Source of the DNA: Pseudomonas sp. BGI-2
GTDB lineage: Bacteria; Pseudomonadota; Gammaproteobacteria; Pseudomonadales; Pseudomonadaceae
Direction: 5' to 3'
DNA: 63,607 nt
Assembly: GCF_004310295.1 (NCBI RefSeq)
Contig: NZ_SISB01000037.1
Location: 1-63,607, forward strand
The notes beneath the pieces are model-generated. The model ran no database searches, was not told the origin of the DNA, and was given only the letters and a program-made list of their open reading frames with translations. The translations under genes and the position numbers were made by a program. The stretch's first letter is position 1. Every line of letters starts with the position of its first letter. Positions 8,596-16,165 of the stretch are shown piece by piece.

Positions 8596-8603
8596 CCCGT
8601 TTT

Positions 8604-8634
8604 AAACCGCAGCAACACCCGTTGCTGCGGTTTT
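8604..8634. terminator. Rho-independent terminator
   Basis: AAACCGCAGCAAC pairs with GTTGCTGCGGTTT and is followed by a T run, nine bases after the DUF3077 stop. Confidence 0.85.
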
Positions 8635-8737
8635 CCGATGACCTGAACACATGCCGTCATAGTCGTTTACTTTTCAGTGAACAGATTTCAAGGGATCGTT
8701 ACGGATACTTCAGGGCAGAAGTGACATGCATTTCATA

Positions 8738-8762
8738 TTGGAAAATCTGTCCCTTTACCCAT
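8738..8762. repeat. Relic of a dispersed AAAAGGG-GACAGAT motif
   Basis: GGAAAATCTGTCCCTTTACC matches a short motif also seen near 9908, 15625, 16690 and 17980. I associate such motifs with remnants of REP-type transposase genes, but none is present here. Confidence 0.35.
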
Positions 8763-8794
8763 TATTCAAGGCGTAGACTACCGAGGAGATTGAA

Positions 8795-9157
8795 ATGGAC
8801 CTGATGACATTCGAAAGCCCGGTTGCTGCGGTATTATCCGGGCACGAAGCACCAGAGCGCTCGCTCAAGCGGAGAATCCCGATGACTGCAAAAACCAAAA
8901 AGCTTTCGGAACAGGAAATGGACGCGCTGGAGCGCCAGGTACCGGATCTCGCTGAAATAGCTACCAAGACGGCATATGCTCGCGCACTGTTGGTGAGCGA
9001 TAGCGTACTGCGTGTCGATTCTGGCGATTTGGTATGGATGTCACTTGACGGCAGCAAGACGGTTGTAGCCAAAGCAAAACCGCGCCGCAAAGTCAAGGTA
9101 GGCGAGGTAATCAAAGTGCGCCGTATCGAGGATCAAACGGCTGGTGGTCATGCCTAG
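8795..9157 (+). CDS. Hypothetical partner (antitoxin-like) of zeta-type kinase
   Basis: A 120-residue hydrophilic protein. Residues 35-60 look helical (KLSEQEMDALERQVPDLAEI) and the C-terminus is basic (KAKPRRKVKVGEVIKVRR). A GAGGAG ribosome site precedes the ATG at 8795; an internal ATG at 8882, also with a GGAG site, would give a 91-residue product. It overlaps the zeta-like kinase gene by 8 bases, a layout typical of toxin-antitoxin pairs. I do not recognise the family, so the antitoxin role rests only on position and size. Confidence 0.55.
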   Translation: MDLMTFESPVAAVLSGHEAPERSLKRRIPMTAKTKKLSEQEMDALERQVPDLAEIATKTAYARALLVSDSVLRVDSGDLVWMSLDGSKTVVAKAKPRRKVKVGEVIKVRRIEDQTAGGHA

Positions 9158-9878
9158 GTTTCGAATATTTGCGGGACCGAATGGGTCTGGCAAGAGCACC
9201 ATCAAGGGAGAAATTGATCCCGCCCTTATCAAGACGTACGTGAATGCCGATGATCTCGAGAAGGAAGCAAAAGAGACCGGGTTCATCGATCTGGCTACCT
9301 TTGAAGTCGCCACGACATTATCCGAGTTGCTCACATTCCATACCGAACACTATCTGATCAGAAACAGAGGGCTCAGCGGTCAAGCCGAACAGATTGGATT
9401 GCTGGGCACCAAAGTCGACTACCGAAACGTCAACGTCAATTCCTATCTGGCCTCTGTGCTATCGGACTTCCTTCGCCAACGCCTGCTGGAAAAAGGCGTG
9501 AGTTTTACCTTCGAGACGGTGATGTCACATCGCAGCAAGGTCGACTTCATGAGAGAGGCCCAGGCTCGCGGTTACCGGACATACCTTTACTTCGTTTCAA
9601 CTGAAAACCCGGCTATCAACATAGACCGCGTAGGAATCAGAGTACGCGAAGGCGGACATCCCGTGGCTCCTGAAAAAGTGAGCGAACGGTATTACAAATC
9701 TCTGGGCCTTCTACCAGACGCCATTGCAGTCAGCAACCGGGCGTACATCTTCGATAACTCCGGCGACAGTACGGTTCTTCTGGCGGAGATTACAGATGGA
9801 ATTAGTCTTGAATTTCAAACTAACGAAGTCCCGGATTGGTTCTTCGAATCTTATGTCGATAAAGTCGAAACCACTTAA
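9150..9878 (+). CDS. Zeta-toxin-like P-loop kinase
   Basis: A 242-residue protein with a Walker A motif near the N-terminus (AGPNGSGKST, about residues 8-17), an early VNADD block, a TFETVMSH block (about 124-131) and a late RVREGGHPV stretch followed by RYYKSL and FDNS. This matches the zeta-toxin/AAA-like kinase family, whose toxin members phosphorylate UDP-N-acetylglucosamine precursors; many chromosomal relatives are uncharacterised. The ATG at 9150 lies inside the preceding gene; a GTG at 9144 is an alternative. No strong ribosome site is visible, so translation is probably coupled. GC is a little lower than in its neighbours, suggesting acquisition. Confidence 0.75.
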   Translation: MPRFRIFAGPNGSGKSTIKGEIDPALIKTYVNADDLEKEAKETGFIDLATFEVATTLSELLTFHTEHYLIRNRGLSGQAEQIGLLGTKVDYRNVNVNSYLASVLSDFLRQRLLEKGVSFTFETVMSHRSKVDFMREAQARGYRTYLYFVSTENPAINIDRVGIRVREGGHPVAPEKVSERYYKSLGLLPDAIAVSNRAYIFDNSGDSTVLLAEITDGISLEFQTNEVPDWFFESYVDKVETT

Positions 9879-9904
9879 AAAATAGAAAAACAAACATGTA
9901 ATTC

Positions 9905-9926
9905 AAATAGATTTGTCACCTTTTCC
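9905..9926. repeat. Relic of dispersed GATNTGTCACCTTTTCC motif
   Basis: ATAGATTTGTCACCTTTTCC resembles the copy at about 17980. It lies between the kinase gene and the DUF3077 fragment and may mark an old insertion edge. Confidence 0.35.
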
Positions 9927-9939
9927 TGTGAATATGCCA

Positions 9940-10038
9940 ATGAGCATACGTCACAAAATCGCCCGGATCATGGTCCAGGATGTGAGCGATGTGTTTCGGG
10001 TGATTGAACAGAGAGCATTTGATACGCCGAAGGCGTAG
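9940..10038 (+). pseudogene. 3' fragment of a DUF3077 gene
   Basis: A 32-codon open stretch whose last 26 codons copy the end of the DUF3077 gene. Bases 9958-10007 are identical to 8512-8561 over 50 bases; the two then diverge but stay in frame to a stop (FDTPKA here, FDMPKGH there). It has its own terminator at 10054. It is either the end of a second paralogue that lost its 5' part, or a duplicated gene end left when the kinase pair was inserted. Confidence 0.75.
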
Positions 10039-10053
10039 CTAACATTTCAACCT

Positions 10054-10083
10054 CAAAAAAACCCGCATTGATGCGGGTTTTTA
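10054..10083. terminator. Rho-independent terminator
   Basis: AAAAAACCCGCA pairs with TGCGGGTTTTT around TTGA. It follows the DUF3077 fragment by 15 bases. Confidence 0.8.
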
Positions 10084-10226
10084 TGCCTATATGTTTTCTT
10101 TAAGATACTGTTATTTTTTTGAAAACAATTTTCTCGCAGAATAGTTCGAGACCAGTCAATTGCGATCTTGCCGCGTCCCAAACCAATAAGTCTTTCACCT
10201 TTCCAGTAAAAAAACTCCCGCTTTGG

Positions 10227-10592
10227 CTAACCCGCCTGAGTAGTGAATTTATTTACATTTGCAAACCCATTAGCATACCGCGCCACGTCAGCCAAAGTAA
10301 CACACTCTCTAATCCTATCTTCATCAGGGTGGCTTGCATTAAACTGATACTCAAGCATAGAGACAATCATCTCAATCAACTTGTCATACAACTCCGCAGA
10401 CTCAGAAGAAATAGATTTTAATTCACATAGTTTGTTTTGCACAGCAACAAACTCCGGTGAGCATGGTTCTACTCTATCCTCCTTGAAAGAATAATCCCCG
10501 TTGAAATGCGCCTTTGTTTTCAGGTAGAAATATGGAAGCTTTTCCAGCATATAATGTAGCATGTAAGCGTATTGCGTTTCAGAGGCTGACAT
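10227..10592 (-). CDS. Hypothetical protein, AT-rich orphan
   Basis: A 121-residue acidic, mainly helical protein that I do not recognise. An AAAGGAG ribosome site lies seven bases before the ATG, supporting expression. Its codons and the surrounding 10.04-10.8 kb are much richer in A and T than the rest of the window, which suggests recent horizontal transfer. No membrane helix, signal peptide or catalytic motif is visible. The small size and location beside a zeta-like kinase would fit an immunity or antitoxin-like protein, but that is speculation. Confidence 0.55.
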   Translation of the reverse strand: MSASETQYAYMLHYMLEKLPYFYLKTKAHFNGDYSFKEDRVEPCSPEFVAVQNKLCELKSISSESAELYDKLIEMIVSMLEYQFNASHPDEDRIRECVTLADVARYANGFANVNKFTTQAG

Positions 10593-10815
10593 TTTAAAAC
10601 TCCTTTATTGGATATAACTCGCCTATCAAAACCCACTACCAAGGAACTAAATTACATACTCGCCATGCAACTCAATTTCCTTCTCTTGACAAGTGAAATA
10701 CAAATGGAGTGAATCATTACAGCCACTGTAAAATCTGACAGTTTTTTATATTAGTTTGCGATAACTCATCAGCGCATTACGAGAAAACAACGAACCTAAA
10801 TCAACCCCTTTTCAT

Positions 10816-11208
10816 CCGTTTTCATACTTGGTCGCCGTTCGAGAGCGCATTTACATAGACCAGTTCTGGAACGAGTACGCGGGCGATCCCAGCAAGGTGG
10901 ATGAAGAAGCCCGCAAGCATTACGCCACGCGCGTGCCCGCCCCGGCGCCATGCACGCAGCCTTCGCTCAGTTCCGCAGCATTCGTCAGAATGAGTTGGAC
11001 AACAAGGCTTTGATGGCGACGCGGCTCACGATGCCAGTGTGGGCCATCGGCAGCGAAAACTCCTTTGGCACCCATAAAGCGATCGTGATGCGCAATGCGG
11101 CGAATAAGGTCACCGAAGTGGTGATTCCGAAGAGGGGCGGGACATTGGCTGATGGAAGAAGCGCCAACACAGACTGTTCAAGCGATTCGTCACTTCATCG
11201 CGCAGTGA
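10816..11208 (+). pseudogene. Degraded alpha/beta hydrolase, C-terminal remnant
   Basis: Reading across frames gives the last third of an epoxide-hydrolase-type alpha/beta hydrolase: RERIYIDQFWNEYAGDPS, then AMHAAFAQFRSIRQNELDN, TMPVWAIGSENSFG, and GHWLMEEAPTQTVQAIRHF before a stop at 11206. A one-base loss near 10945 and a second shift near 11137 break the frame. The 5' two-thirds, with the nucleophile, are missing and replaced by AT-rich DNA. This is a dead gene cut by the adjacent insertion. Confidence 0.75.
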
Positions 11209-11262
11209 TCGGAAAAGGTCTCGAAGAAGGCCCTGTCTTCAGGGCCACCATGACAACAGCGA

Positions 11263-13023
11263 TCAGTAAACCTGCACCCGCCACAACTCGCGCGACGAAG
11301 AAGCCGGCGACATCGGCAGTCGACCGTGCAGCGTTCGATAGTTGTCGATCAGCACCAGATCACCTTCGCTCCATTGATGGGCGATCAGGCAGTCCGGGTC
11401 GTAAACCAGCGCGTTGACCTGTTCGAGCAACACTTGCTGAGCCTCCTCGTCATGGTCCTGCACAGACTGGCTCAGGGTCTGCAGTGTCGAGTCGGCGCCC
11501 TCTTGGTAACGCAGGATGAGTTCGCCACTGCGGGGGTGATGATCCACCAGGCTGTACATGCGCGGCGAGCCACCGAAGTAGGTCATCTTGGTGTAGTAGG
11601 TGATGTTCACCGACTGCCATTGCCGGGCGACTTGCCGCCCGACTTTTCGCAGTACGTTTCGGCTGTCGACGATGGTGGTCTGGCCCTCGCCCGGCTGCGG
11701 CGCGGTCTTGCAATACAGCATGAATTTACTGGCGCAGAATTTCGGGTTGCGCTGAACCTGTGCGTCGCTGTCGGGCAGCATGTTCAGGTCCCAGTGCAAA
11801 GGCGTTTTCTCCAGAGAGTGCACCACGCCTTGCGGTTTGTCCGCGGGTTTGACCACATGCACGGCGCCGAAGGCCCATTCGTACAGCGTGCCGAAGCGTT
11901 CGCAACTGCGAGCAAAACTGTCCTGGTCGTCGAAGCGACAGCCCTTGAGGCAGACGAAACCAAAGGTTTCCACCAGTGCTTCCAGCAGGCCCGTGGACAG
12001 TCGTTCGAAACCCTGCCCCAACGGGTCTCGCACCACTAGGCCAAAGAGCGGAAGTTTTTGCAGTTCGTATTCGAAGCCTTTGGCCTGCGGATTTTCCGTT
12101 TGGTGGAAGAGCCACGGCCGCCCCTGCCAGGTGACCAGCACATGGTGGTCGAGGTCGACCTGGGCGCGTGCGCGAAGGCTCTGGCTGCCATCGATGTTGC
12201 ACACCGGCACGGCATGCCAGGGGCTGTCGACACGAGTCAGCCCTTCGGCCAAGCCAAAGGTGAATTTGGGCCCGGCATTGCTGTATTGATGGACCGACAA
12301 TCGAATGTCATCGCCGAAAAAACGATCCACTGCCGCATTCAATGCCTGCCCGCGAAACATCATCTGGAAGGCTTTGAAATTGATATGCTGCAGGTACTCG
12401 TCCTCGCTCTGCCCGTCTTCACGGCACAAACGCAGGTCGTTGTAGAGGTGACTGCAGAGGTCGTCATGCGCCTGGCTGAGGGATTCATCGTGCCGGCTCT
12501 GCTCGATCAGTTCCCCAAGGTTTTTCCAGGGCAGACGGGCCTGCTTGATCAGGCTGGCGCGAACCGACTCGGCACTTTGGGCCTGTGGGAACAGGTCTTC
12601 CATGCTGACCCACTGAATCGTATGGGTGGTGCACAGTTCACGCAAAGCCCGGTTGTAGGTCTCGCGAACGTCGTCGGCCACCCCGACGATGTCATTGAAT
12701 GTCGTGCCGTCACTGAGGATCGACACCACACAACCCGGTGCGTGCAGCGCGGCGATGGCTTGGCCGAGCTGGTCGAGGCGTTCGATGGCGATGACCTCGC
12801 CGTAGTCCGGCAGCACGCCGAATGTCTGGTCAATGGCGTTTGGCGACTTGCAGGGAAAGCCTGGCAGTACCAGACGCACCGGCAGGCTCTGATCGAAGCA
12901 ATGCCCCAGGCGTAGCGCGAGATGCGCCCTGCCTTGTGTGTCGAAACAATCATCGGTGCCTTTGAGCAGATAACCAGCGAGCAAATCGCTGACGGCAGCG
13001 ATCCATGCGTCTCTATGTTCCAT
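11263..13023 (-). CDS. Isocyanide synthase fused to Fe(II)/2-oxoglutarate dioxygenase
   Basis: A 586-residue fusion. Residues 1-320 form a PvcA/Dit1-type isocyanide synthase domain (LVLPGFPCKSP at 51-61, ILSDGTTFND at 102-111, RLSVH at 241-245, PWH at 268-270). Residues 325-586 form a TauD/PvcB-type oxygenase with iron ligands H410 and D412 (HWD) and H566 (LHG), and 2-oxoglutarate arginine candidates R578/R582. PvcA enzymes turn the amino group of Tyr or Trp into an isonitrile using ribulose-5-phosphate; PvcB enzymes then desaturate or decarboxylate it. Separate proteins do this in known bacterial pathways. An AAGGAAG site precedes the ATG, 27 bases after the HAD gene. Confidence 0.88.
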   Translation of the reverse strand: MEHRDAWIAAVSDLLAGYLLKGTDDCFDTQGRAHLALRLGHCFDQSLPVRLVLPGFPCKSPNAIDQTFGVLPDYGEVIAIERLDQLGQAIAALHAPGCVVSILSDGTTFNDIVGVADDVRETYNRALRELCTTHTIQWVSMEDLFPQAQSAESVRASLIKQARLPWKNLGELIEQSRHDESLSQAHDDLCSHLYNDLRLCREDGQSEDEYLQHINFKAFQMMFRGQALNAAVDRFFGDDIRLSVHQYSNAGPKFTFGLAEGLTRVDSPWHAVPVCNIDGSQSLRARAQVDLDHHVLVTWQGRPWLFHQTENPQAKGFEYELQKLPLFGLVVRDPLGQGFERLSTGLLEALVETFGFVCLKGCRFDDQDSFARSCERFGTLYEWAFGAVHVVKPADKPQGVVHSLEKTPLHWDLNMLPDSDAQVQRNPKFCASKFMLYCKTAPQPGEGQTTIVDSRNVLRKVGRQVARQWQSVNITYYTKMTYFGGSPRMYSLVDHHPRSGELILRYQEGADSTLQTLSQSVQDHDEEAQQVLLEQVNALVYDPDCLIAHQWSEGDLVLIDNYRTLHGRLPMSPASSSRELWRVQVY

Positions 13024-13050
13024 AGAACAACTTCCTTGAGAGTGTGTGTA

Positions 13051-13770
13051 TCAATAGGATTTAACGGTGTCGCCATGATCGGTGAACACATGCGCTGTAC
13101 CGCAGACTTGCTGCAGAATGCGCAGCAACCCGGCCGGCTGTTCGCAGCAGAAGTTTGGGGCCTGGGCCTGCAATGTAGGGGTAAGGCCATACCCCCAAGT
13201 GACCGCCGCCGAGTACATGCCTGCAGCACGGGCGGTCTTCAGATCGATCTCGGTGTCACCGACGAACAAACAGCGTTGCGGATCAACCGACAATCGCTGG
13301 GCGGCTTCCCATGCCACCTCCGGCTCAGGCTTGAGCGCCCTGCCCGCGCGATGCCCCAGAATTGTTCCGAAGGTATTCTGTGGAAGCAGTGCATCAGCTA
13401 CTTGCCGGGCCATTTCCTCGGTCTTGTTGGTCACGATTGCCAGCGGCACTTGTAGCTGGCGACAACCTTCAAGCAAGGCAAGCACACCGCTGAATGGCCG
13501 GGAAAATTGAACCAGGTTGTTTTGGTATAGCGTCACATAACGCTGGTGCAGAGCGACCGCATCGGCGATACCAAACTGCGTGGCAACCCGCTCGATCATC
13601 GCCGTGACCCCACCGCCGATATAACCCCGCACTGTCTCCGCAGTCAGCGCCGGGCAACCCTGTTCGAGCAACACCTGGTTCAGGCACCAGGTGATGTCAG
13701 GCAAGGTGTCGACCAAGGTCCCATCCAAATCGAAGAGTACGGCTTCCACCCGCAACCGAGACGCCATCAT
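13051..13770 (-). CDS. HAD-superfamily phosphatase, Gph-like
   Basis: A 239-residue HAD phosphatase of the phosphoglycolate phosphatase type. All four motifs are present: D14-L-D16-G-T, T114 in IVTNK, K147 in LKPEPE and the GDTEID acidic pair (172, 176), with a helical cap at about 25-95. The ATG at 13770 overlaps the stop of the first isocyanide synthase, and the fusion gene follows, so it is an integral member of this operon. It might remove phosphate from the sugar remnant left when ribulose-5-phosphate donates its carbon, or from a pathway intermediate; this is inference. An ordinary Gph would normally sit in other contexts. Confidence 0.85.
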   Translation of the reverse strand: MMASRLRVEAVLFDLDGTLVDTLPDITWCLNQVLLEQGCPALTAETVRGYIGGGVTAMIERVATQFGIADAVALHQRYVTLYQNNLVQFSRPFSGVLALLEGCRQLQVPLAIVTNKTEEMARQVADALLPQNTFGTILGHRAGRALKPEPEVAWEAAQRLSVDPQRCLFVGDTEIDLKTARAAGMYSAAVTWGYGLTPTLQAQAPNFCCEQPAGLLRILQQVCGTAHVFTDHGDTVKSY

Positions 13771-14762
13771 TGAGCACTGGCGTAGTGACAAGGGCGCCCT
13801 TTGCGGAACACCAGGCGATGGTAGCGCTCATCGACATTGCTGCGTTTTTCGAGCGTGACCACACCCCGCCGCTTGATGGCCACCGAATGCCAGGGCGTGC
13901 GCCACAGATCACTGGTTGGCACCAACCGGATACCGATCTTCGTCGAGACCGCCAGTTGCGGGTGAATCGACAGGCGCAGGCAATGCGGGTAGCGCGCCTG
14001 TAACAGGGCACTCCAGGCTTCACTGCGCTGGATCACCCGCTGCGAGGCCGGTTTGGCAACTTTCTTCACCGCATTAAGGCTCATGCCAGCGAATACCTTG
14101 AGCCCCGAGTAATCCTCGGAAAGAAAGCGATGGATGCCGCAGTACATCAACATCATGTGCGGATCATCCTTGAAGCGCTGCTGCAACAAGACCAAAGACT
14201 GGCCATGTTCGATCATCATCTCCTCACGCATGGCGTCCAGACAATCAAGCGGAGGATAGGCATCTCTGAGGTCGAAATGGGCGAACGTGCCGGGATAATG
14301 CTGTTCGGCGTAGTCTTGGATAGCATCGGTGTAGGCTTTGACATCCGTATCGGGAACATGCACCAGGTCAGAGAATACATAGCCATCGGAGCAGATATGA
14401 ATCAGCGCCCCCGGTGCGTAGATCTCCTGGATCTCCTTGCACAGGCGATGTAACTCGTCGATTGCATGATGTTCCGCAAGATCAGGCAGATGGCTGAGGG
14501 TTTTCTTGCGGCTGGGCGACTTGCCGGGAAAGGCTGGCAAGACCATTTCGACCTTGCGACCACTCTCGACCGCTTGCATTACCTTCGCTAGATGGGGTTC
14601 CAGTACCTGTAACGAAAGTTCGTGATCCTGCCCTGGGGCAAGGTTACGACGTTGAAACAAGCATCCTAGGATTTGCTGGGCAATGTTCATGTGCGCGATG
14701 TTCTGATGCTCATGCACCAGCTGACCGCACACCTGTTGAGCAACGGTGTTTGAACCCTGCAT
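13767..14762 (-). CDS. PvcA/Dit1-type isocyanide synthase
   Basis: A 331-residue stand-alone isocyanide synthase. Family blocks are complete: VLPAFPGKSP (about residues 74-83), HLPDLAE, ICSDGYVFSD (about 123-132), RLSIHP (263-268) and WRTPWHSV (287-294). It should convert an amino acid such as Tyr or Trp to an isonitrile with ribulose-5-phosphate as carbon donor. The ATG at 14762 has an AAGGGA site; a TTG two codons upstream is less likely. It leads a tightly packed operon with the HAD phosphatase and the synthase-dioxygenase fusion. A 7+7 palindrome lies 24 bases before the start. No PvcC or PvcD homologue is adjacent. Confidence 0.88.
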   Translation of the reverse strand: MQGSNTVAQQVCGQLVHEHQNIAHMNIAQQILGCLFQRRNLAPGQDHELSLQVLEPHLAKVMQAVESGRKVEMVLPAFPGKSPSRKKTLSHLPDLAEHHAIDELHRLCKEIQEIYAPGALIHICSDGYVFSDLVHVPDTDVKAYTDAIQDYAEQHYPGTFAHFDLRDAYPPLDCLDAMREEMMIEHGQSLVLLQQRFKDDPHMMLMYCGIHRFLSEDYSGLKVFAGMSLNAVKKVAKPASQRVIQRSEAWSALLQARYPHCLRLSIHPQLAVSTKIGIRLVPTSDLWRTPWHSVAIKRRGVVTLEKRSNVDERYHRLVFRKGRPCHYASAQ

Positions 14763-14786
14763 AGACAATCCCTTGTGTGGTGAATA

Positions 14787-14805
14787 ACGGCCATTTTTTG
14801 GCCGT
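14787..14805. promoter_or_regulatory. Palindrome before the isocyanide operon
   Basis: ACGGCCA and TGGCCGT form an inverted repeat around five T (A on the coding strand), 24 bases before the operon start. It has no T run after the stem in the gene direction, so it may be an operator or a leader hairpin. The 14763-14941 gap must hold the operon promoter; I see nothing else in it. Confidence 0.4.
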
Positions 14806-14941
14806 CAGCAGATATTCCTTACCTGCGGGCGGCTAAATTCCTACAAGTCGTTAGGGCTGTCAATCGTGGCAATCAGGAATATTTCGGCCTGCACGAGCCC
14901 CCCCGAGTCTGCCGTCGGTCAAGCAATCAACCCTGTCTAGC

Positions 14942-15409
14942 CTAAAAAAGCCCTTTCACCATAGGAACACAAGCCAGTTGAAGCCCGGAGGGCGAATGGT
15001 AAATAGCAGGTTCGTCACCAACGAAACCGCAGCGCCGGTAAAAGTCAGCGGCGTTCAATGTGGCGTCCAGATTGACTTCCCTCAGCCCCAGTTCCCGCGC
15101 CCGGTTTTCAAGGTAGTTCAGGATTCCCACGCCGATGCCTTGCCCCATGAAACCTGGCAGCACAAAGATCGCGCCGATTTCACTGTTCTCCAGATCAAGC
15201 ATCCCTGTCGCCACCGGTTCACCCTGAATACAACCCAGGTAAAAGTGTTTTTCCATAAGGTCGCTGTACCCGTCCTTGGCGGCTCCGGCCGTCCAGGCAA
15301 GCATTTGTTCTGCGGTATAAGCGCCGATGCATTGGTGCCGTATCGCTTGAAGGCGGATATCGAATGCCGTTTGGGCATCGCTGGGCTGGGCGCGTCTGAT
15401 CTCGAACAT
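14942..15409 (-). CDS. GNAT family N-acetyltransferase
   Basis: A 155-residue Gcn5-related acetyltransferase. The acetyl-CoA binding motif is seen in VLPGFMGQGIGVGILNYLENRA (about residues 82-103) and the final strand in ADFYRRCGFVGDE. An AAAGGAG ribosome site precedes the ATG. It lies 180 bases upstream of the isocyanide operon on the same strand, so it could share its regulation, but the gap is large enough for a separate promoter. The substrate is unknown. Confidence 0.8.
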   Translation of the reverse strand: MFEIRRAQPSDAQTAFDIRLQAIRHQCIGAYTAEQMLAWTAGAAKDGYSDLMEKHFYLGCIQGEPVATGMLDLENSEIGAIFVLPGFMGQGIGVGILNYLENRARELGLREVNLDATLNAADFYRRCGFVGDEPAIYHSPSGLQLACVPMVKGLF

Positions 15410-15814
15410 TTCATTCTCCTTTAGCCATTTGTGGGCGGAGAACTAAAAAGCTCCGTCCATTTCTGGCGGGGCCTTGGGTAACTACGTCAAATCCTGTGAA
15501 CGCGTGACCTCACGGCCCGCCAGAGGCGGTCATGGAGGAGCACATCATGTTCATGCTGCAAATGTAGGTCATGGATCGATAGTGTTTTGGATGATCCGGG
15601 TTGTCAATTTTGAAGAGGGAAATAAATGCGTCCCCTTTTTCCCTTTCCGAGAAACCAGCCTCCGTGGCGAGGGTGCTTGCTCCCGCTGGACGGCGAAGCC
15701 GTCCCTGCCTCCTCACGTCACGATTTTGTACTATTTTTATAGATTCTCTGGATTGACCGCTCCTGATCAGAACGGGCTGACGGTCATCAAAGATCCGTAA
15801 CAGGAGATCGCATC
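15410..15814. repeat. Non-coding gap with repeat arms
   Basis: This 400-base gap holds no convincing gene. A repeat arm at about 15658-15710 (GTGGCGAGGGTGCTTGCTCC, GACGGCGAAGCCGTCC) matches the one at 7794. A relic of the AAATGCGTCCCCTTTTTCCC motif is at about 15622-15645. The promoter and ribosome site (ACAGGAGA) of the DUF6152 gene lie at its right end. Confidence 0.5.
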
Positions 15815-16165
15815 ATGAAGCGCTTGCTGGGGTCCCTTGGATTCTCATCGTTACTGGTGGCATCGGCGGTGTTCGCTCATCACGGCTGGAGTGAGTACGA
15901 CTCGAGCAAAACCTTGCAGCTGGACGGAACGATCGAGGAATCCGGTTATTCCCACCCGCATGGGTTTGTTCGCCTGAAGACTGACGACAAGACCTGGAAC
16001 GTCGTGCTGGCGCCACCATCGCGCATGGAGAACCGTGGTCTTTCCAGGGAAATGCTGACTGTCGGCAAGCGGGCTATGGTGGTTGGCTATCAGAATCGCA
16101 ACAAACCCGATGAACTGCGCGCAGAAAGCATCACGGTCGACAACAAAACCACTGAGTTACGCTGA
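15815..16165 (+). CDS. Exported DUF6152-like protein
   Basis: A 116-residue protein with a signal peptide (about residues 1-21, ending ASAVFA) and a mature start HHGWSEYD, typical of the periplasmic DUF6152 family. The rest is a small beta-rich domain. The function is unknown; the paired histidines at the new N-terminus could bind a metal, but this is conjecture. Its stop overlaps the start of the next gene (TGATG), so the two are coupled. Confidence 0.75.
   Translation: MKRLLGSLGFSSLLVASAVFAHHGWSEYDSSKTLQLDGTIEESGYSHPHGFVRLKTDDKTWNVVLAPPSRMENRGLSREMLTVGKRAMVVGYQNRNKPDELRAESITVDNKTTELR

Noticed and set aside
12058..12915. 285-codon open frame antisense to the isocyanide fusion gene
   Set aside because: No motif or ribosome site; the minus-strand gene explains this DNA fully.
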